A stretch of DNA of 64,000 nucleotides from Acanthaster planci (Eukaryota > Echinodermata > Asteroidea > Valvatida > Acanthasteridae), in NCBI RefSeq assembly GCF_001949145.1, contig NW_019091496.1, positions 264,339 through 328,338 of the forward strand, given 5' to 3'. Position 1 is the first letter of the stretch; each line of letters begins with the position of its first letter. The notes under the pieces were generated by a model. It saw only the letters and a list, made by a program, of their open reading frames with translations. It had not been told where the DNA came from and did no database searches. Shown here piece by piece: positions 1 to 12,300 of this stretch. Position numbers and translations under genes: made by a program.

Positions 1-333
1 CGATGACTGCTTCCGTAGTGTCTCCAGGTCCTGGCCGACGTTCTTCTCCACCGTGTCCATCTGCTGCTCGGCAGCCCGCAGCCAGTCAGCAAATTCGGCT
101 GAGTCGGCCTCCAGCTTGTTGATGTCCTCGATGGCTGCATTCAGCTTCTTGATGCGGTCGTGGCTGGCGCTGTGCACATTCTCGTAGCGAGAGTTCAGCT
201 GGCCTTGGCCGTCTCGCAGCCGGGTGCGGTCTGCGGCGGGGATGTTGTCGCCAAAGATGCTGAAGAGCTGCTCAATGTCCTCGATGCACTGAAGGATGGG
301 CTGTTGGTGAGCCTGGATGTCATCGTGCAGTGG
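1..333 (-). CDS. Exon 74: unit VII module C, first 111 codons, cut by the window
   Basis: PLHDDIQAHQQPILQCI start; L-N-S-R-Y-E-N-V; F-A-D-W-L-R-A-A-E-Q-Q-M; the window ends after L-R-K-Q-S-S, close to the SR2/SR3 border. 250-bp 5' intron. Confidence 0.9.
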
Positions 334-3300
334 CTGGACAAAAGATCCATTCAAAAGCCATCATTAAACTAGTACGGCATAAGACATTCAAAACATTCAA
401 AACAGATGCCTTGTTCTTCAGTTTACAAATTAGATATTTAAAGGCCTCAAAGTGAAGCTTATCTTGGGTTCACACAATCAGTCTGGTGTTCAAAAAGAAG
501 TAAATATATCACAGCAATGAAAGTACTGACTTCAGGGAACATGACCAAGATGGCCGCCATCTTTGAGAGAGTCAGCACCATACCTTGTGCTGGCTATACT
601 GCTTGGTGAGTGGCTGTGACTGCTCGCTGAGTGGCTGCTCTGCCCCCAGGGCCTGCTCGGCCTTGGTCAGCCAGTCCAACAGCTCCTGCAGCCTCAGACT
701 CTTCTCCTTGATCTGACCCTCCAGGCGCATCTAGAAAAAAAATTCAAACAGATTCAAAATCAGTTTTAATTATGATTTTTTCTTGCTCAAATCACATCAT
801 ACAGTCTTCTCTCTTCATTCAGAAGTTAAAAAGTTGTTTTTCATTACTCATTGAAAACATACTGGTTTTAATCCTGTTGCTTCTACCACTGATTAAAACT
901 CATAATTATATAAACCTGAACTCGTAATTTTGCAGCTCATGCTGCCTGGCCAGTCTATAATTACTCACACCTCAACTCTTACTCACCACTCTCCTACCAG
1001 CACCTCATTCTGGAATGTCTAAAAACTAATCTCACAGCAATAACCAAAGCATAACTAAGCTTATGTTACTGTTCAGATACTTCATGACTCATCCTGTTTT
1101 TTCAAGTCACCAATGATATAACTATTCAGCCCTGACCCATAACTCACACATAAGTCACCACTCAGTTACTCATGTCTCATAACTTGTAAATGACACTCAA
1201 GTGGTACTCAGTTATTTATGACTCACCCGGTACTCATACTCCTTCTGGAGTTGGTTCAGCCGGTCGATGGCCTCCTTCAGCCAGTCGTCCACCCGGTTGT
1301 AGTCAGTGTCATAGTTGGTGCGCAGGTCCTCGATGCGGCGCTCCATCTCTTCCCGCTGCTTGGGGGAGAGCCGCTCCCGGTTCTTGCGCAGGAACTGCTC
1401 CGAGCTGGTCACCACATCTGCAATCTGGGGCTGGCGGCTGCGGATGTCGCTATGCACACCCTGTGGAGCAATCAGAGTTGACTTACAAGTAATGCATTTA
1501 AATGTTCCCCACTTTTTTAAAGTAACTACTCTAACTGAAGCCTTAAGCAAGGTATGGTAAATGAAGTTTGAGTGCAAATTCCAATTTTAGCCTCTCCAAT
1601 ATTAAACTCAGAGAACAGCAAACACAGTCAATAAAAATAGTCCGCACCTGTCAGTAGTCAAGAGTGCAATATAAAATTTCCAGTCTACAGGATTACTTTT
1701 TCTTTTCGGATGTTAAAACAAAATTTATACATGCATAATTTCCTTCCATATTTTGAAGTTCTGCCAGAACCCAGGTAAGAATGTTACACCTCAATCAGCT
1801 ATTAGCAGTAAGGCTGAGGGTTTGGCTTGTGACAAGGTGTAGAGAATATAACAAAAATATAGGTAAATTTTGATATTCAAAAATCAGAATATACATATAA
1901 TGTCTCAAATTGAAGTCCGTCATCTAGCAGACAGTCCCCTAATATCAGATCAATTCCCTGATTATACCATCCTTACCCTGAAGACTTCGATCTCCTTGGT
2001 CAGCGGCTGGATCTCGTTGCTGATGGGTCGTGTCTTCTCCATCTTGGCCTCCGAGCTGGTCACCCAGTCCCGGGAGGTCTTGAGGGCGGCGTGCTGCTCC
2101 ACCCATTGCTCCGACAGCGTCAGGTCATCCAGGGCAATCTGGATGCGGCGGAGGAGGTCATCGTAGCGACGGATGACCTCACTGACCTCACGCTGGATGG
2201 TGGTCTCACCTGAAGCACAAAGGTCATCCATAAAAGTCAAAACTTTACTCAAGCCGAGTTTAGCCATTGTTGCTGTCGAGTCAATCAAAACTCATTGCCT
2301 GAATCCATTCCAAGTCTGATCAAAAGGTTAAAAGAACGGTTATATGTAACAGGAAAGCTTTTGTCACAGTTCATTTGAATAGCTCGTGACTTGGCTCCAG
2401 ACCGGACGGCTCATGATGGACTTATAAGGTTTTGTGATGGATTTCACTATAACACTGCCTTTGGCCAAAGTCTGTCATGAAACTGGCCTTCTGCTGTGAG
2501 GGGATCATGCGTAACTTGAGGTTTCACCCTGAGGTACTTCACAAAAACCAGTCAAACCTCATAAAAACCTTGAGGTCAACCTAAAGTTAGGGCTTGTTCA
2601 ATTCTGCACTCTCCCCTTGAGTTGTTCAATCTTTTTTTTCTTTGAAGGATCTACGTACCCAGGAACTGGACCGGTTCTTCGGGCTTCCTGAGTGTCTTGT
2701 CCTTGGTGACTTCGGACAGCTCCGTGGAGCGGTAGTGGGGTGACGCCTGGACGGGTTGGGCGACCTCCTTGGTTAGTGTGTCCAGGGTGTTGCCCGTCTT
2801 GGTGTTCTCGTCAATCTTGGGCCTGTAGCCCACAATCTCCTTCTGGAGGGGCTGTTGGGTGAATTCAAGAAGGTAATGGGAGATGAACATAGAGATACGA
2901 TTTGAAAGGTTGGCACAATTTAACACAGGGGATGAATATTAATTAGCTAATACACTGAACTGAACTTGTAACAGTGCAGTTTTCAACCTTTAAAACCTTT
3001 GGGTTGAAGGAATTTATTTTTACTTCCTACTTGATATCAAAATGTTTGCACAGACTTAAAAAGAATAGAAGATGAGGTATAGTATTATTTCAAAGCCTTT
3101 TACACTGTGAACGGAAACGAGAAGGCACAACTCAAGACAAGGAATGCAAAAACATCTCCCTCTACACTTCCGGTCCAAAGCCCAACCATCCCTGTCCTGC
3201 TAAATATCGGATCATAGCCACCCACACTTTGGTGAGTCAATGATATTTGTGCTGACCTTGAGCTCCTTGAGTTGAACCTGGATGGTGTTGAGGTCCAGGG

Positions 3301-6300
3301 CTTCTGGCTGCACCTGGTCCAGCCGGCGCTCCGTGGTGTCCAGCCAGTAGGTCACGTCCTTACGCGTGGTGCCGTAGCGCTTGTTGGCGGCGGTCAGCTC
3401 CTCAAATTGCTTGTTCCTGGTGGGATGAAGTGAGGTCGACAAAGTTGGATGAAATGCACAGCAATTTGAATGACAATGCAACTTCAGTAATTCTGGCGAG
3501 TGACTTTGGAAGTTGTTCGATGGCTTGTGCTTCCAACAAATTTGCTTTCTGGGAGTAAAGGTCTTACACTTTTGTTCAAACTTCAAGAATTTTGGAGAAT
3601 TAATTCAACCTTGAATATGAAGTTCTCACAAACTGTCTAGATATGGTTTCTGGGGGGAACGCTTACTTGAAACCAGAAAAATCAGGAAAAGGAGATAATT
3701 CCTGTTAAAACTCACACTCTAAAAAAAAACTGACAAGGATTTCAGTATAACTTCCACAAGGATTTCATAATACATTTAAATATTTTTAAACGACTCCAGA
3801 TTTTATTTTGAGGATTAGACCCCTTCATAATCCATGTAGATGTCGTTATAATGTTTTATGATATCCTGGGTGCTTTTTCAATGTTTCCTCTCCCAAGACG
3901 ATTCAAATTGGCTTCAATTCTTCTGCTTGGAAAGTCAGCACTAACAACTACATGCCTGAGACCAATCAGATAGCTGCGCTCGCTCATGAATACCCGTGAG
4001 TGGGACCAAGTCATGCCTACCTCTTGGCCAGGATGTCATCCAGTGCCTTCCAGTTGAAGTCCACATTGGTCAGGATGGCAGTGACGTGGGACGTGTCCTT
4101 GGCTTTGGGGTCCTCGATCAGTTCTTTCCCCATCTGCTTGATCTTCTTCAGTGCCGGGCGGTATTTGTCAGCTTGGCGGATCAGGTCCTGCAAATGAAAG
4201 AATTGCCATAAAATGTCAGCTTTATTTTCCTCACAGTCTGACGACCACATGTAACAGTGCTTCTGTAGATCTTTAAGTATAAGTCTCTTTAAGCTTTTGC
4301 AGGCTATGATTTATGACACACTGTAGTTCAAATGGCGTCTGGGACAGGATGATTTTGAAAAACTAGCCTTCTCTGTAGAGAGCAAATTGGGATGTTCACT
4401 GACCATGTGATTTAGTAATGAGCCACGACAGAGTTAAGCAATGATTGAAGCTAGAGGTTTATGAATGAAGTCACTTATCACTTCCTTGGGATAATCTGCA
4501 ATCAGCCCATGCATGGATTTACGAGTCAACAGCAACTGATGCAATTTTCTGCAAGTACAGGGACATAGGTAGGGCAAACGTTCTCTACATACTGTTATTT
4601 TTAAGCACAATACTGCAGCAATCCAACCAAAGTCTGTTAACTTTAATGAACTCGGCACGAACATGATTGAGCTTTGGTACAACCAAGCAATGTCTTCTAG
4701 ATCACAAGTTGTTGGAGATTACAGCGCAATGTTTGTGGAAAAGGACAACTTTTTCGTGTTTGTTTGTATCAGTCTTCTGCGAGAGTAGGGTTGGAGGCAG
4801 AGCTGTAGCTGGTAAGATCATGGTGAAATCACAGCTCACCTGCAGCCTGCTGCCGAACTCGGGCAGGTCCTGCTGCGTCAGCTCGTTGGATTCCAGCAGC
4901 TCCAGCGTGGGCAGCAGCCAGTCCTCCAGCTGCTCCACCTCACTCTCAAACTCTGACAGCTTGTAGGCCACACCCTCCAGGTAGTCGCCGTGCTGCAGTG
5001 TGACGGCGTGGATGCGGCCGTAGCGCTCGTTGATGTCGTCCAGCTTGCCTTGCAGCTGCCGGGCCTCGGTTGGCTCACTGGTCTGGATCAGTTGCCGGGC
5101 ACTGACGTTGACTGTGTCCACGGCTGGCCGGTGGTTTTCGATGTCCGAGAAGTTGACCTACAGGATTGGCAGTGAAAGGAAGGCCCACAGAATGGAAATT
5201 AAATGCGTGCACATGGACAGGTGATGACCATGATGAGCCTTCAGTAAGTGATAGCATTTTGCATTAATTTCTTAATTTCTGGAAGAAAATACCAGCTCTA
5301 GAAAGACAGAAAACAAATCTTGGACCTCTGGAATATGGTGCATAATGCCGTCCCTACTACACAATCCAGTATTCTTACTTGATAACCCAAGCCAACAGTG
5401 GGTGAAGACAGACCTTAATCAAGATGATATGTAAAGGGAAGAATTCAGAATTGAACAAGACTTAAGTCAAGGTTTACATCAAGTTTTTTAGGTAGTTAAC
5501 CTCAAGGTTTGATGAGGGTTCTCAAGTTCACTCTTCAGGTTTCATGGGGTTTACCTTAAGGTTTGACAAGGTTTTCCAAGAGATGTTATGTTTACCTCAA
5601 GGTTTTATGAGGTTTTCAAGGAGAGTTTATGAGGTTTACTTCAAGATTTTATGAGCTTTACATCCAGGTTTACATGAGATAAGCATTGAACATCGCCAAC
5701 CTGTCATAAGCACAAACAAGGTTTACCAGGGTTTAGCAGGGTTCCTCGGGATAAAACCTGGAATAACCTCTGGTTCGATTTTGCATTCTACCCTACGTAA
5801 GTTACCTTCTGGCCCTGCATGTTCTCCAGTAGCGGCTCCCTCTTGACGGCGATCAGCGTGCCCTTCTCCATCTTGTGGGTGTTGCGCTCGGCCTCGTCCA
5901 GCCAGCGCAGCAGGATGTCCAGCTGCTCCTTGACATCCATGCACTGGGCCAGGGCCCGCTGCAGGGCAGCCAGCCGCTCGGCAATCTGGGCCTGCAAGGC
6001 CTCGTAGCGGCTGACAATGTCGTCTGCCGAGAAAATATGGATGAAGCTGGATAAAATGGATCCTTCAAGCTTCCCACCGACACGTTTCAAAACATCGGTC
6101 AAAGTACTCTTTGTATGGTACAGCGCTACTAAATACATTTTTTTTACAAACTGCTCAGGATTAAAGCTGAAGACGGTAAAGATTTCCATTTGGTTACTGC
6201 GAGCTGCGACCCCCGAAAATGACAGTGGTCAAACCTCTTGACAGCCGTGACGAGTGTGATCTACCTTCCACAGCAAAAAATGCAGAATGTTTCTTTCACT

Positions 6301-9300
6301 GATTGACATGAGGTACAGTTTCTGCTTTCGACTCAAGCTACAGTGTGCATTCCTTTCCAACAAAAACATAAACATGTTCCTTTTCAACATGAAGACAGGT
6401 GGGTTGACATACAACCCACTTGAGAACTTTTACAAGCACACATCAAGAGATTGGCACGATTCGAATTCAGAATAACAAAACATTGCAACAGCCAGGGAAA
6501 CAGACAAAAGTGAGCTTGACAGCCAGCAACTCACCTGTGTTTCTGGTGATGTCTGGCCGTAGCTCTTTCTGTACTTCAATCACTTCACTGCCTGACTCTT
6601 TGACGTTCTCCACGTCCTTGTGATGGAACATCACGTCATCACGAAGTGCCTACAACACAATTTATAGTTAAGGTCAGGATACTTCTTGAACAGAAAAGAA
6701 ACCCACACTAAGTTTCATCTGTTATTTAAATTTGCTGCAGTTTCTCGAGGCCCCCACACTTTTTACTCTAAAAATTAGCTATCCAACAGAAAAAAGGAAG
6801 TTAATTTGCAAATTCAAAAAGCTGTTAAAACAAGCTCAGCAGAGAACCACTCAAATGTAATATTCATCACATGGAAGTTTAACGGGTAACCTGGTTTTAC
6901 AGTTAGCCTTTTTCAATGCTTAGCAGAGTTATAGTACTCATACTCGAATACTCTTTCGGTACTCGCACTCACACTCATGCATGTGTATTCATACTTGCGC
7001 TGGCATGAAAAAAATGGTACTCATAGTCATGGAAATGTACTTTATTAAAGCACCAGTACTTAGTACAATTCTTTTCTTGGCAGCTCTGCAATTTTACTTG
7101 GACTCTCACTCAGTGATTTATAGCTTTGACTGCCTACCTCTACTTTGTCGATCTGCTTCTGCACGCTGGCAGGGTCAGCCCCGATGGGCTCCTTGACCAA
7201 GTTGGCCACCGTCTTCTCGGCGCCTGGCAGCCAGTCCAGCATGATGTTGCTTGCCTGTTGGTAGGCCTGGTGACGCTGCACCAGGTCCTGCAGGAACTCT
7301 GTGTGGCGGGCTGAGAGGCGCTTCAGCTCGTTGAAGCGGTCGCTGCTGTCCCGCAGCTTGCCGTTGATGGTCTGGGACTCTGGGTTCTCTGTGAAGGAGC
7401 GGACAAACTCGCGCGGCAGCACGGTGGCCCGAAACTCTGACAGGTCCTGGCGGTACACCTACGGTTTGGAAACGAGGAATCAAGAAGGGTTGGCTTTTTA
7501 GTGACACATACCATGCTTTTTGGCAGCCATAAAAAAAGGACTATTACAAAAATTTGTATTAAATTTCAACAGCAAGCAAAAGGGTTAAATACAACCCTAA
7601 AGATGCCAGGATTTTTACCCAAGGTTTCTACAGCTAGATCGCCAAATTCTCGCTTAAAATTGTTACTAGTGTATCCAAAACCAAAAGGCTCCATCCTTAA
7701 TAAAATAGGGGTAAATGGTCCAATTTGCGTCAAGAGCATAAAACTGACAAGATTAAGGATTCAAAAAGGTAGGCAGTCTGAACTTTCAATCCTAATAAAA
7801 CCTTCTGTCAAAGACTCTGCTAAGATCGAACTGGCAAGACAAAATTCAAGCCCTCTAACTTTTCAGATTTTCTTTCCACGTCACTGTAGTCGCAACAAAA
7901 GCTGTGGCAATTATTTGGATTCTACATTCCTGAACTTGAGAATCTCCAGGTGCTCACCTTGGCGGCATCCAGGAACTTGAGTCCTGTCACGTTCATGAAG
8001 CGCAGGTCGGCGGCCTTTCCCAGCACCTCCTCATTGAAGGCTCGCTGCTGGCCGCTCTGCTGCCTCAGCGTACTCAGGTCCCGGCCCACGCTCTTCAGCG
8101 CTGCCTGCTGCGTCTGCTCGGCCTTGGCCAGCCAGGGGTCAAATTCGGTCTGGTCATCACTGAACTTGACCAGCTCGTCCACAGCCGTGGTCAGCTAAAA
8201 AAAAAAAACAAGACGAAGAGGAGTTGAGAATTGGATACTAGTTAATAATTTGTTCAGAATCAGTGCATGGTTTTGAAAACAAATGACTGAATTCTGAAAC
8301 CTTCAAAAAAGTATAAACGACAAAAGCGTGGTTTTGAAGGAGTGACATTACAGTAAAATAAGTTACACCATGATGAAGTAAAATCTTACGGATGGTTTTC
8401 AGTGGAAACCATGTACTCTCAATAATTTCCAGTTTTCCCCAGTTTCTTTGCCAGTTCTGTTTTGGTTACTTCGGTTGATGATAAACCTTTCAGTTGGTCT
8501 TCAACACTGTAAGGTTCAAGCTCAACACTGCCCCACTGCCTGAGCTTACTTCGTGATTATTTTGGAACCTTTTGAGGCAGCTTTTAATCTTTTGTCAAAC
8601 TAAGTTCTTCTCCAAGCAGGAGGGGCTGTCACAATTTCAAAAAAATCACGAGTTTGACTTCTCCTAATCTGATTGATGTAGAACACCTGGTAAAGTCTCC
8701 ATCACATCATTATTGGGCTTCAAAGTTGATACTATCTAGAGAAACTACAAGGTCACGACAGAACCACTGAGATGAACCCCAACCTTGGTCTGTCGGTTGG
8801 TGGACTGGAAGTTGACCACGCCGTAGCGGGACTTGAGCTCTGTCTGTAGGGTGCGGAGCCGGGTCTGGTTGGGCTGGTCCACCTTGTTGCCGTACTGCTT
8901 CAGGAAGCTCTCCACGTCCTGCACCACCTCCAGGATGGGCTGCTGGTGATCCAGGATGTCCTGGTTCAGGGCCTGGAGAAGAAAAGGAGGAAGCGTTATG
9001 TGATGTCTACCCAGGTAAGACTTTGCATCAGCTGAATTTCATTTCCGGGGAACTCTACGTTGGTGGTGCACGGGAAGATGGGATACTCGACCCGCTTGTT
9101 ATAGTTACTGCACCGACTGGGAATTTCAAGTGCAGATTAAATATCTAAGACGGACAGTTGAAGATCTGTCTCCCAGCTGGAAAACTATAAAGGTGAGAGT
9201 TGAAGCTTAAAGAACCTTTAAGAACCTTTTTGAAGAAGTAACTTTAAACATTGTCTATTCAACCAAAGGATTTTTAAGTCATCGACTCACACATATAGAT

Positions 9301-12300
9301 TTTCAATGGAATAGAGAAAGGACCAAGGACGAATGTGCCAGGCATTAAAAGAAGAGCTTTATCAAATTAAGGTGTATCTTAAGTTCAGGAATTGATCAAT
9401 GACAGCATAAATTCAAGGAGATGAATAAAAACTCCGCTGGAATGAAGGCCGTTTGAGTAACCCTTCACTATGTACAGTTACGGTGCATCGGACTATTTCA
9501 TGGATGGAAATATGTCCCATTTCACGGTGTCAACATGCAGAACAAAGGTTTCTTCACAAAGCAAACACATGTATACCACCCACGGTGGGCGTCGGGAAAT
9601 ATTCATGCCACAGATGTGGGGCCTCTGCCATGCAAAAATTCAATCAATGCCACCGACACAAACGACAAGTAACTTTGACCGGTGTGTGGGTGTGACCGTC
9701 AGGCAAGACGACGACCATACATGTGAATACCTGAGATGGGAGAGGGCGCCACTCCAACGTTTATGGCAAAATGAGAAAGACCCACCAGGGGCTCTCATCA
9801 ATACTCCAGGTGATCTTTCCTTTGACATATAACCGCTAAACATTTTCAACGGAGTTGGGTTTCTACCTTTCCTCCCAGGTATTCAGTTCTTCCAACTGAA
9901 TGAAACCAAAACCGAAATATTTACCTCAGCCAAAGCAACGAAAAATTGCAAAACCGTACCAACAAGTCTTACTTATATTAGCTGAATACAATAGTGCACA
10001 ATTAAACACAGGTAACAATTCGGAGACAGCAGCTTCTTTGGCGCTGAACCATTTTAACAAAACAACAGAATCATTTGCATTTGTCATGCAATGAACACAG
10101 AGGTGATGGAATAACACAACCACAGATATCTTACAAGAAGTTCTTGGTGTGCAGTCCTCAGTGGCTACGTGATAAAAAAAGGTGGTTTTTCGGTAATTTG
10201 AAAATGTGAACTTTTTCATCAAGAAAACAATGTCGGTCTTTCTTTATGCACTTTATGCACTTCAAAATCTGAAGATCTGAAGAATTCAACTAAGAAATGA
10301 CTGTATTTAATTTGAATTACAGATGTCCCGGGGGGGGGGGAATGGAGAGGGAAGGGTACTACTAATTACAAGTATCCGTTTGAGGCAATTTTGTTGATGT
10401 TATTATTAAAACGACCTAATTTAAATTGTTATCAAAAGATTCAATGAGGTAAAAATAATTGGTTCTGGTTACCTCATAACCTCTTCTAATGGAGACGGGG
10501 ACCCATACAGCCGATGCTGAGTTGAATAACAAATGTGCCTTTAAATAATAGTCTGGTTAAGGGTCTTATTCCCTGCAGCCAACAACTGGGCAAATCTGCT
10601 GGGAATACAATTTGCCAGGTTTGGGAATTTTGATCAGACTACTCAAAGCTAACCTCTTAAATATGTATATGGGATGGTAGACTGGTGTCTGGCCTGTAGC
10701 TGCCTGAGGAATCTAAGAAGTGAAGACCAATTTTCCACAAGTACATACCGTATGTTCAGTCTGTTGTTTGGTCAGTGGTCTGACGGTCTCTTCTTGGGGT
10801 TGTTCGGAGCCAAGACGCCTCTCCGCTTCAGCCACCCAGTCCAGGAGTGCCTGCAGAGCTTTCAGCAGCTCGCGGATGCGTTCCTCCAGGGTCATCTGAA
10901 GACCAAAGAGTTCAAAATTTGAGATGCTTCCTTATAACAAAATATATAGACAAAAAAGACCAATCCTTGGGCGATTTCCCTGCTTGCCCAAGACGTTGCT
11001 AAATATCTCAATTTCCTAAACATCTGGCCTGTGCTTAAGTGTAAGTGAAGACTTCTCACTAGTTAACTATATTCCACTCAGAACTTTAATTAAAAACTTC
11101 TGGACTGAGAACCTCCCAAACACTTCCATCCTCTGTTCCAAAAAGTGTCCACTCAGAAACCCTGGCTTAGCCGGTTTACCAAGTCTGAAAGACTGTCAGC
11201 TCAGAATGAAAACAGAAACCCCAGATCATAAACCCTGATCCCCTTAAGCACAAGAATGGACTCATTTTAGATACAAAACTGTAAAAAACAGATATAAAAT
11301 TGTAATTCGTGTACACATGGGCACATCACTTTCTTCATAATATCACTATTTTTTTCTTTTAAAAAAAATCTTTTGGTTCCCTTGTCTGGTTCCTGTGTAC
11401 AGATGAGCCCTGCTTTTTTTAAAGAGTGAATCCCTAAAAACAAAAACATTTCTCTTACAAAAGTTCCCCCCCCCCCCGAGAACTTACGTTTTCATCTCTC
11501 TCCTTCTTGAGTCTGGCCAGCAGGTCCTCGGCCTGGCGCAGCCAGTCCAGTGAGTGGCCCTGCAGGCGCTCGTAGGTGGTGCGCAGCTCCCTCACGATGC
11601 CGGTTAATTCATCCTGCAGCTCGGGGGTCAGTTTGTCTTTGGTGCTGCGCAGGAACTGCTCAGCATGAACAGTCACGTCCGACACTGGTCCCTGAGTTTG
11701 CCAAAATGCCAACAAAATCCGTAAGTTGTTTGGTGGCCAAGTTTTTTTGTAAAGCAATTGCCTGCAATTTGACTTCAAAAATGCAATATTTATCGATAAA
11801 AAATCGAAGAGATCTACTTATAGTTCTCCACCAAGCTTTTTAACAGGGCCAAATTTCAATATGTGGTTTGGCCTTGGTTGTTGGTCCGGCAGCTGACCAT
11901 CTGTTCTTCATTGAGTAAGAAATATACCACATAAACACTATCAAATCTCAAAGCGTCATAAATAAAGTCCGTCTATTCTCTGTGGTGAACACCCCTCTTT
12001 CAATTCAAGATGGCCAACTGGTAAATTCCCTACTCACTTTCTTGGAGGCGATGTCCTGCACGATGACCCGGAACTCCCGGATCTCCTCCTCCAGCGGCTC
12101 GATCTCCCGGCTGGTGGGCTTGAGCCGGTTCAGCTTGGTCTCCGTCTCATTGGCCCACTCTTGCAGGCCGAAGACCCCGCCGCAGCGCTCCATGAACTGC
12201 AGCATCAGCTCCAGGTCCTCCAGCCGCTCCGAGATCAGCCACAGCAGGTGGTCATAGCGGTTGTTGGTGTCCGCCACCATGTGGTCTGCCTCCGTGTCAC

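Larger units (their letters stand above)
1..1460 (-). repeat. Super-repeat unit VII, 5' part only (modules A, B and 111 codons of C)
   Basis: Three exons repeat the A-B-C order with the usual lengths (78, 49, then at least 111 codons). Module C is uninterrupted across the three positions where units II, V and VI have introns. The unit continues beyond the left edge. Confidence 0.87.
1977..11691 (-). repeat. Super-repeat unit VI (7 spectrin repeats, 834 residues, 12 exons)
   Basis: Shortest complete unit: module A has 68 codons and J+K 142. Module C is split after 63 codons. It contains the longest intron inside the repeat array (8973-10748). Confidence 0.88.

Noticed and set aside
870-1200. 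ACTCA-rich intron stretch as a tandem repeat
   Set aside because: Words recur but spacing is irregular; no unit could be defined.
7501-7980. 159-codon + strand open frame overlapping exon 63
   Set aside because: The 5' part is Lys-rich intron translation and the 3' part is antisense to a conserved spectrin-repeat exon.
9470-9832. 120-codon + strand open frame in the longest array intron
   Set aside because: Skewed low-information composition, no recognisable domain, no splice or start context, and it lies in AT-rich intron; open by chance.
10329-10340. Poly-G run as a functional G-quadruplex
   Set aside because: A single homopolymer run without the other G-tracts needed; likely simple sequence.
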